From an uncultured Bacteroidales bacterium (lineage in GTDB: Bacteria > Bacteroidota > Bacteroidia > Bacteroidales > F082), in assembly GCA_937896505.1 (NCBI GenBank), contig CALBNP010000078.1, positions 1 to 39,325 on the forward strand: a stretch of DNA of 39,325 bases, written 5' to 3'. The position numbers and the translations under genes are program-made. Each line of letters starts with the position of its first letter. Positions within the stretch are counted from its first letter, which is position 1. The notes under the pieces were generated by a model, which searched no databases, was not told the origin of the DNA, and was given only the letters and a program-made list of their open reading frames with translations. Of the stretch, positions 34,089 to 39,325 are shown piece by piece.

Positions 34089-34158
34089 TTTCTTCGGAGT
34101 TTCTTCGGTTATTCACCGAAGAAGCACCGAAGAAACCCCGAAGAAACAGCGAAGAAAC
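34089..34158. repeat. Palindromic CTTCGGT/ACCGAAG repeat cluster
   Basis: A left arm of 21 bases (34089-34109) and a right arm (34115-34135) match with two mismatches around a 5-base loop. Each arm is itself made of repeated TTTCTTCGG units. Two further CGAAGAAAC copies follow up to 34158. The sequence forms a strong hairpin; no gene is supported across it. Confidence 0.75.
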
Positions 34159-34405
34159 TCACTACTTGACACGGCGGAAGGAGCGGCTTGTCTGGGCTTT
34201 CTTCCCCGCTTCAGTCGCTTGTTTTTTTGGCTTCGTTCCTTCGTGATGCCTCCGTGATCCGTTCGTGATGCCATGCCTTCAAATCACACGGCAAAAGTAC
34301 TGCTGCCCGACATGGTCTTTTGCGCGATTTGATACGTTTCGTGCGATTTGAGGACGTTTTGTTGAGAAAAGTTGAATGTTGATGTTTTTAGTCAAGGCAA
34401 AAGCC

Positions 34406-34452
34406 CGCCTGCTTTTTGAAAAAGGCGGCGGCCTTTCTGGTAAAAGCAGGCG
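34406..34452. repeat. Hairpin next to the IS3 left end
   Basis: CGCCTGCTTTT (34406-34416) and AAAAGCAGGCG (34442-34452) are perfect 11-bp arms, with a second inner pairing AAAGGC / GCCTTT. It ends 9 bp before the IS3 terminal sequence at 34462. Confidence 0.65.
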
Positions 34453-34461
34453 ACCTTATAA

Positions 34462-34714
34462 TGCTCCCTGAAATTTAGACCAAAGGTTAAAGCGGTTATC
34501 TTTGCAGAAACGAAAGGGAAAAAAGATGACCAACACGAAGACAAGGAGCCGCTGGAAGTTCACGGCGGAGTTCAAGGCGAAAGTCGCCATGGAAGCATTA
34601 CAGGAGAAACTGACATTGAGTGAGTTGAGCAAGAAGTACGAAGTCCATCCGAATCTGATCACGAAATGGAAGAACCAGTTGAAAGAGCAAAGCACAAGCG
34701 TTTTCAAGGAGCGA
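34462..34714 (+). mobile_element. Left end of a truncated IS3-family insertion sequence
   Basis: The left end reads TGCTCCCTGAAATTTAGACC, a typical IS3-family terminal repeat, followed by a promoter and orfA. No matching right end (GGTCTAAATTTCAGGG) is seen downstream, and orfB is absent. The element is therefore broken at about 34714, where an unrelated GC-rich segment starts. Confidence 0.75.
34497..34504 (+). promoter_or_regulatory. -7 element (TATCTTTG) of IS3 orfA
   Basis: A full match to TAnnTTTG, 21 bp before the ATG at 34526. Confidence 0.55.
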
Positions 34715-34813
34715 GCAGACGACAACGGAGCTTGCGGAGTCGTCGTCTGCCCGACGGAGCGAAACGGAGTCGTCAGGCCGCGGACCTTAGTAAGAGCTGA
34801 GGGAGTTCGTTAG
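34526..34813 (+). pseudogene. Truncated IS3 OrfA transposase subunit
   Basis: The first 60 residues (MTNTKTRSRWKFTAEFKAKVAMEAL ... LSELSKKYEVHPNLITKWKNQL) are a normal OrfA helix-turn-helix of the HTH_Tnp_1 type. From about residue 63 the protein changes to an unrelated VVVCPTERNGVVRPRTL tail and lacks the usual leucine-zipper end. orfB with the DDE residues is missing. It cannot support transposition on its own. Confidence 0.8.
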
Positions 34814-35110
34814 CGGTGGCAACGCCCGTGAGTGCCCGTAGCGGCTATTGCCAGCAGCTTAGGCTTGTGCGTCGGCAAGGGATGAACACGATGTGGAGCC
34901 ACCTAAGCGATGCGAGCAGGCGCAGGGGTCGGCAGCGCGGAGAGGCGTTAATGGAGCGTAGGCCACAGAGAGGCACGAACCGTGGCCGTAGCGGAATGGT
35001 AGCCCGTAGCACTGACGGCCACAAGACAAACGCTTCGCTGGGGGCGGAACACCTCTACGGGTTGGGAAGGTGATGCTTTAGTACTCCCCTATCGATGGAG
35101 CTTCAGGAAC
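34715..35110. other. GC-rich structured segment of unknown origin
   Basis: This segment is clearly more GC-rich than its surroundings. It starts with a hairpin (GCAGACGAC at 34715-34723, GTCGTCTGC at 34742-34750), and has another with 8-bp arms, GTGGCCGT (34982-34989) and ACGGCCAC (35015-35022). Short motifs such as CCCGTAGC and CGGAG recur. An Arg-rich 85-residue frame (34816-35073) is present but resembles no protein I know. A folded RNA, for example a fragment of a group II intron, is possible; I could not find a domain V, so this is open. Confidence 0.4.
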
Positions 35111-35176
35111 GGCGAGGGATGCGCCCAAAGAGAGATTTACAACCTTGCAAAAAACAAAACAACCAAAAAAACAGTG

Positions 35177-35194
35177 TATTTTTGCATAACTTTG
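35177..35194 (+). promoter_or_regulatory. Two overlapping -7 elements before the DUF1848 gene
   Basis: TATTTTTG (35177-35184) and TAACTTTG (35187-35194), both full matches to TAnnTTTG, lie 24-34 bp before the ATG at 35219. They would drive the three-gene cluster. Confidence 0.55.
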
Positions 35195-35218
35195 CAGCGG
35201 ATATAATAGAAGTGAAAG

Positions 35219-36241
35219 ATGGCCCAATGGCAAAAAACACAAATCCAGCGAGATAACGGCATGATGGCCGAGGCACAAGCCCCCGTCATCATCTCGGCGA
35301 GTAGAAGCACAGACATTCCGGCTTTCTATGCCGATTGGTTCTTCCATAGGCTGAAGACGGGCTATTCTGCTTGGACCAATCCTTTCAATGGTGTGAAAAG
35401 CTTTGTGTCGTATGAAAAATGCCACTTCATCGTGTTTTGGTCAAAGAACCCGAAGCCATTGCTTGAGCATTTGGATGAACTGAAGGAAAGAAACATCGGC
35501 TGCTATATCCAATACACGCTGAACGATTACGAAAAGGAAGGCTTGGAGAAGGGCGTTCCACCCTTGGAGGAAAGAATTGATACATTCAAAAGGTTAGTGG
35601 ACAAATTGGGCCAAGGGCGTGTGATTTGGCGCTTCGACCCGCTGATTCTGACGGACCAAATCAACATGGACGACCTGTTGGAAAAAGTGGAAAACATTGG
35701 TGACCAACTGAACGGTTACTCGGAAAAGCTCGTTTTCAGTTATGCCGACATCGCATTATATAAAAAGGTGAAAGCCAACCTTGAGAAAAGCAACATCAAT
35801 TATTCGGAATGGTTGCCGGAGCAGATGGTGGAATTTGCCAAACGGTTGGTCGAATTGAACAAAGCAAAAGGCTGGAACTATGCTTTGGCAACCTGTGGCG
35901 AGGCGGCCAATCTTGATGGTGTGGAGCACAACCGTTGCGTGGATGATGACCTGATGATTCGTTTTGCCCACCACGACAAGGCTTTGATGGACTTTCTCGG
36001 CATGGAGATTACCGAAGGCGACCTCTTCAATCCCAAACCGACCATCATCAAGCACCGCGACAACCGCGACAAAGGCCAGCGGCAGTTTTGCGGCTGCATG
36101 GTGAGCAAGGACATCGGCGAGTACAACACCTGCCCGCATCTGTGCGAGTATTGTTATGCGAATGCGAGCAAGGAAAAAGCGCAAGAGAACTATAATAAAC
36201 ACGAAATGAATCCGTTGGGAGAAACGATTACGGGGAAATAA
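35219..36241 (+). CDS. DUF1848 family protein with C-terminal Cys cluster
   Basis: A 340-residue protein of the DUF1848 family. The N-terminal part has VIISASRSTDIPAFYADWF and the TNPFNGVKSFVS motif, followed by FWSKNPKPLL and VIWRFDPLIL. The C-terminus has a Cys cluster (CGCM ... CPHLCEYCYAN), which suggests an iron-sulfur or zinc site. The overall shape resembles a TIM-barrel of radical-SAM relatives, but the family has no established reaction. A shorter start at 35261 is possible; the start at 35219 is favoured by its distance to the promoter. The next gene follows 28 bp later. This is the first gene of a tight cluster with a nuclease and a methyltransferase-LRR protein. Confidence 0.85.
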   Translation: MAQWQKTQIQRDNGMMAEAQAPVIISASRSTDIPAFYADWFFHRLKTGYSAWTNPFNGVKSFVSYEKCHFIVFWSKNPKPLLEHLDELKERNIGCYIQYTLNDYEKEGLEKGVPPLEERIDTFKRLVDKLGQGRVIWRFDPLILTDQINMDDLLEKVENIGDQLNGYSEKLVFSYADIALYKKVKANLEKSNINYSEWLPEQMVEFAKRLVELNKAKGWNYALATCGEAANLDGVEHNRCVDDDLMIRFAHHDKALMDFLGMEITEGDLFNPKPTIIKHRDNRDKGQRQFCGCMVSKDIGEYNTCPHLCEYCYANASKEKAQENYNKHEMNPLGETITGK

Positions 36242-36243
36242 TC

Positions 36244-36251
36244 TATATTTG
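36244..36251 (+). promoter_or_regulatory. -7-like element (TATATTTG) before the YhcG-like gene
   Basis: A full match to TAnnTTTG in the 28-bp gap after the DUF1848 stop, 18 bp before the ATG at 36270. It excludes the TTG at 36249 as start and may give an internal promoter. Confidence 0.5.
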
Positions 36252-36269
36252 CACATCAAAACAAGGCAC

Positions 36270-37475
36270 ATGAACCAACCTGCGACATACAACAAGGCTG
36301 TTGAAACCATCAAGACAGCCATTTTGCAAGGACAATACGAAGCAGCCAAAGGCGTGAACCGTATACAATTAGCGGTTTATTTTGGCATCGGAAAATACAT
36401 CTCGCTCAACACGCGGAAAGGCGTTTGGGGAACAGGCGCATTGGAAGTCATTAGCCAGCAACTTCGGAAAGAATTGCCTGGGTTGCGTGGTTTTGCCCCA
36501 TCAAGCATGAAAAACATGCGACAATTTTATGAGGAATGGGCGATGCTGGATGCCAATTCGCCAATTGCAATTGGCGAATTACAACAGGCTAATAATCAGA
36601 CGGATAATAAATCGCCAATTGTGATTGGCGATTTGGAAGGATCTAATTCGTCGGTTACGACCGACGAATTACAAGTAGTTGATAACAAGATTGATATTTA
36701 TCATTCGTTGTACATTCCCGATGCGATTGCCTTCCCTGCAGAAGATTTTTTCAAGGTGCCTTTTACCCATCATTCGCGCATTTTGGCTGGTGCTAAAACA
36801 TTGGAGGCTCGTTACTACTACATTCACCGCACGGCAGAAGAGAATTTGTCGGTGGAGGCATTACAATCTCTACTCAAAGAGAATGCCTACGAGCGCAGAA
36901 ATACAATGCCGAGCAACTTTACAAACACACTTCCTGATGCGAAACTTGCCCGCAAAGCGGTGATGATGTTCAAGGACGAGTATTTGCTGGATTTCATCAA
37001 TGTGGAGCAGATTGGCGAGCGCGAGTCCATCGATGTGGATGAGCGCGAGGTGGAACAGCAGATTGTCCAAAATGTCAAGAATTTCATCATGACTTTCGGA
37101 AACGACTTTGCTTTCATCGGGAACCAATACCATTTGGAGGTGTATGGTGTGGAGCATTTTCCCGACCTGTTGTTTTTCAACCGCGAACTGAACGCCTTGG
37201 TGGTAGTGGAACTGAAGACGGGCGACTTCAAGTCATCTTACCTTGGACAATTGATGTCGTATCTTTCCATCTTGGATGCCAAAGTGAAGAAGCCGCACGA
37301 AAACCCTTCCATTGGCATCGTGTTGTGCAAATCGGCCAAGCGTGATTATGTGGAGTTTGTCATCCGTGACTACAACAAGCCCATGGGCGTAGCAACTTAC
37401 AAAACCACAGCCGAAATGCCAGAAGAACTGCGGAAAGCCATGCCCGATATTGAGGAATTGAAGAAATTGCTGTAA
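36270..37475 (+). CDS. YhcG-type PDDEXK nuclease (DUF1016) with three palindrome-coded insertions
   Basis: A 401-residue protein. The N-terminal DUF1016 helical domain (about 5-92: NRIQLAVYFGIGKYISLNTRKGVWG ... SMKNMRQFYEEW) is joined by a linker to a PDDEXK nuclease domain (about 225-401), with Asp299 in FPDLLFF and Glu314-x-Lys316 in VVELKTGDF. E. coli YhcG-type proteins are thought to act in DNA processing or recombination, but no activity is proven. The linker contains three segments (NSPIAIGELQ, KSPIVIGDLE, NSSVTTDELQ), each encoded by a 26-bp palindrome in the same frame. The start at 36270 (MNQPATYNKAVETIK) follows the promoter. The methyltransferase-LRR gene starts 13 bp later, so the two are probably co-transcribed. 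Confidence 0.9.
   Translation: MNQPATYNKAVETIKTAILQGQYEAAKGVNRIQLAVYFGIGKYISLNTRKGVWGTGALEVISQQLRKELPGLRGFAPSSMKNMRQFYEEWAMLDANSPIAIGELQQANNQTDNKSPIVIGDLEGSNSSVTTDELQVVDNKIDIYHSLYIPDAIAFPAEDFFKVPFTHHSRILAGAKTLEARYYYIHRTAEENLSVEALQSLLKENAYERRNTMPSNFTNTLPDAKLARKAVMMFKDEYLLDFINVEQIGERESIDVDEREVEQQIVQNVKNFIMTFGNDFAFIGNQYHLEVYGVEHFPDLLFFNRELNALVVVELKTGDFKSSYLGQLMSYLSILDAKVKKPHENPSIGIVLCKSAKRDYVEFVIRDYNKPMGVATYKTTAEMPEELRKAMPDIEELKKLL
36555..36670 (+). repeat. Three in-frame 26-bp palindromes in the YhcG-like gene
   Basis: Palindrome 1 (36555-36580) is perfect with no centre: 13-bp arms AATTCGCCAATTG. Palindrome 2 (36609-36634) has perfect 11-bp arms AAATCGCCAAT with a TGTG centre. Palindrome 3 (36645-36670) has perfect 11-bp arms AATTCGTCGGT with a TACG centre. 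They start 54 and 36 bp apart, both multiples of three, so each is read in the same frame as [N/K]-S-x-x-x-x-x-[D/E]-L-[Q/E]. Confidence 0.9.
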
Positions 37476-37488
37476 ACGAGGAACTACT

Positions 37489-39312
37489 ATGATGATAGAA
37501 CATAATACCAACTACGCTTACAAACCGAAATACATGGCTAATCCCACTTCCGACAAAGTGAGGGACTTGTCCACCAAATTCTACCGCGAACTGCCGCAAG
37601 CATTGCAGAACGAACTATTTGAGGCATTGAATAGAGGCGTTGACATTTTGGATTCTGAGCCACAAATGACCGCTTATCTTTTTGCTTTCGGCAAGATGCA
37701 CCAAGCCAAACTGGAATACGCCTTTGGCAAACTGCCAAAAGAATTCTTTGAACAACCTGAAATCGACATCATTGACTATGGTTGTGGGCAAGCCTTAGGA
37801 ACTATGTGCTATGCAGATTACCTTCGCGACAAAGGTTATGCGCAAAAGATAAAGACCATTACTTTGATTGAGCCTTCCGAGATTTGCTTGAAACGCGCTG
37901 CGCTTCATGCTTCGGTGTCCTTTCCTGATGCAGAGATTAAGACCGTGAACAAGAAGTTTGATGACTTAACTCATGACGACATTGTTTGCTGTGAGGAAAC
38001 ACCTACTTTACATATTTTTTCCAATGTGTTGGATATGTTGGATTTCGACCTTGACAAGTTCTCTGCATTGATAAAAGATGGTTTGAATGGCTATAATCAG
38101 TTTGTATGCGTTGGGCCATATTTCAATGATTGTGAACGAGATGAGCGTATGAATGTTTTTGCTTCTCTTTTTTGCAATGATTACATGACTGAGGTATTGG
38201 AGAGACGAGAGTTAAATGCTGAAAAAAACTGGACTTGTCAAATAACCTATTTTATTGTTAAAACCTTCTCAAATAGCAATTCTCTAATTTCAGGCATAAC
38301 GAAGGAGCTGAAAGATGCAGTACAAGATAGTGCCGGAGTGTTATATAGTATAGATGGGGAAAGGCTGATAAAAAACAACAATTGGTGTATTGGGGAATAT
38401 TCGATAAAGGAAGGGACAAAAGAAATATGTGATTCTGCTTTTAGTAATTGCGAATTAAAAAGCATTTCAATCCCCAATTCCGTGCGTACTATAGGAAAAA
38501 ACGCTTTTTCTAATTGTTGGAATTTAGAATCTATAGATTTGCCAGATTCAGTTGTTTCAATTGGAGAAAGTGCTTTTTCTGGGTGCACAAATTTAAAATC
38601 AGTGCATTTATCATGGTATGTTCTTTCAATTGGAGATTATTCTTTTTCTAATTGTCCAAACTTGAAATTGATTAATATCCCAAAATCAGTTACAACCATT
38701 GGTGTTAATCCATTTTGTGGATATAGGAACACGCGATTAAAAATAAACAGCAACTCGTCTCGGTATTTGTTTGATAGGGAGTTTTTGATTGATGATGTTG
38801 AAAAACGCTTAATAAGTTACTTTGGACAAGGTACGAGAATATGCGTCCCGTATAGTATAAAATATATTGGAGATTGCGCATTCTACGGATGTGAAACTAT
38901 AACACAAGTAACCATTCCCGATACGGTTGTATCGATTGGTTCATGTTCTTTTCAAGGCTGTAAATCCTTACAAACAATTAATATTCCTAATTCTGTTTCT
39001 TCTATTGGTGAAGCATCATTTTCAGGTTGTAGTTCTTTGTTTGAGATAATCATTCCTGATTCAATTCAAAGTATAGGATCGAATCCATTTAGCGAATGCG
39101 AAAACATTTCAATAACAAGCAAATCAAGTCGTTTTATTATATACAAAGGAATGTTGATAGACACCAGGCAGAAACGACTAATTACATATTTTGGGAACGA
39201 GGAATCCCTAATTATTCCTGACAATTCTGTCAGTTCGATTGGGGCGCTCGCTTTTTATCATAAAAGAATAAAGGGGACTTCTATTTTTAGCATTTTTGCG
39301 CCATTCCTCTGA
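37489..39312 (+). CDS. Fusion of a SAM methyltransferase-like domain with BspA-type leucine-rich repeats
   Basis: A 607-residue protein. Residues 1-90 are helical. A Rossmann-like methyltransferase domain covers about 90-265: motif I is IDIIDYGCGQALG with Asp96-Tyr-Gly-Cys-Gly100, the acidic strand LIEPSE follows, and there is a later HIFSNVLDMLD. From about 290 on are LRR_5 units of about 23 residues, of the form SIGxxAFSxCxxLxxIxIPxSVxx. They form two larger blocks, each closed by a NPF ... SSR ... LID ... KRLI.YFG segment. The protein has no signal peptide, so it is probably cytoplasmic, unlike BspA. The last unit stops after SIGALAFYHKRIKG, out of register, which suggests a truncated 3' end. 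It is 13 bp after the nuclease gene. The substrate is unknown. Confidence 0.78.
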   Translation: MMIEHNTNYAYKPKYMANPTSDKVRDLSTKFYRELPQALQNELFEALNRGVDILDSEPQMTAYLFAFGKMHQAKLEYAFGKLPKEFFEQPEIDIIDYGCGQALGTMCYADYLRDKGYAQKIKTITLIEPSEICLKRAALHASVSFPDAEIKTVNKKFDDLTHDDIVCCEETPTLHIFSNVLDMLDFDLDKFSALIKDGLNGYNQFVCVGPYFNDCERDERMNVFASLFCNDYMTEVLERRELNAEKNWTCQITYFIVKTFSNSNSLISGITKELKDAVQDSAGVLYSIDGERLIKNNNWCIGEYSIKEGTKEICDSAFSNCELKSISIPNSVRTIGKNAFSNCWNLESIDLPDSVVSIGESAFSGCTNLKSVHLSWYVLSIGDYSFSNCPNLKLINIPKSVTTIGVNPFCGYRNTRLKINSNSSRYLFDREFLIDDVEKRLISYFGQGTRICVPYSIKYIGDCAFYGCETITQVTIPDTVVSIGSCSFQGCKSLQTINIPNSVSSIGEASFSGCSSLFEIIIPDSIQSIGSNPFSECENISITSKSSRFIIYKGMLIDTRQKRLITYFGNEESLIIPDNSVSSIGALAFYHKRIKGTSIFSIFAPFL

Positions 39313-39325
39313 ACTTCGTGAAGTC

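Noticed and set aside
34051..34257. 68-residue frame across the CTTCGG palindromes
   Set aside because: It is made of repeat DNA (residues such as EETPKKQRRN come from the repeat), with no start signals.
34816..35073. 85-residue Arg-rich frame in the GC-rich segment
   Set aside because: No family resemblance; the DNA is better explained by paired structure, and GC-rich DNA readily gives long frames.
34715..35110. Intact group II intron
   Set aside because: No domain V, no reverse transcriptase and no clear intron ends were found.
36555..36670. Possible CRISPR array in the YhcG-like gene
   Set aside because: The three units differ in sequence, are spaced unevenly and lie within an intact coding frame.

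Overview
The window looks like chromosomal DNA of a Bacteroidota bacterium, most likely an uncultured gut-type Bacteroidales. The evidence is a gingipain-like C25 protease with a type IX secretion C-terminal sorting domain, many Bacteroidota-type -7 promoter elements (TAnnTTTG) just upstream of genes, a TPR plus AraC-type membrane regulator, and a Bacteroidota-style IS3 end. No rRNA, tRNA or CRISPR array was recognised.

Layout. Bases 1-4.4 kb hold the 5' end of an unknown gene, an AlkD-like DNA glycosylase and the large secreted protease. From 4.5 to 8 kb there is a small TerB-like protein and a leftward run of glycosyltransferase, tsaC and an S41 (Ctp) protease. From 8 to 16 kb, mostly rightward, come fabG, a VWA membrane protein, a RelE-type toxin-antitoxin pair, slyD, a TPR/AraC regulator and a secreted YD-rich protein, followed by convergent ogt. 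From 16.5 to 18.4 kb lies an accessory patch: a structured non-coding stretch, a two-TM orphan protein, and a second toxin-antitoxin pair lying between two divergent copies of the valS 3' end. From 18.4 to 33.8 kb is mostly core: valS, a Na/Pi symporter, a DUF234-type ATPase, a PhoB/PhoR-like two-component pair, two tandem POT peptide transporters, an RsmI-like methyltransferase, dnaA, yigZ and a DMT transporter. From 33.8 to 35.2 kb is a repeat-rich scar with palindromes, a truncated IS3 left end and an unidentified GC-rich structured segment. From 35.2 to 39.3 kb is a tight rightward cluster: a DUF1848 protein, a YhcG-type PDDEXK nuclease and a methyltransferase-like domain fused to BspA-type leucine-rich repeats.

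How the genes work together. The two-component pair, the Na/Pi symporter with its PhoU-like tail and the DUF234 ATPase are neighbours; a phosphate or envelope response is possible but not shown. GT2, tsaC and ctp are co-directional and the last two are 5 bp apart. yigZ and the DMT transporter overlap by 4 bp, as do both toxin-antitoxin pairs and the two-component pair.

The most notable signals are short palindromes sitting in frame inside coding sequences (one in the AlkD-like gene, three 26-bp ones in the YhcG-like gene), the duplicated valS 3' end flanking a toxin-antitoxin cassette, and the DUF1848 / PDDEXK / methyltransferase-LRR cluster. Start codons were often moved downstream of the longest open frame because the longer start falls inside a -7 promoter element. 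All family calls come from recognition of motifs in the translated sequence; no database search was run.
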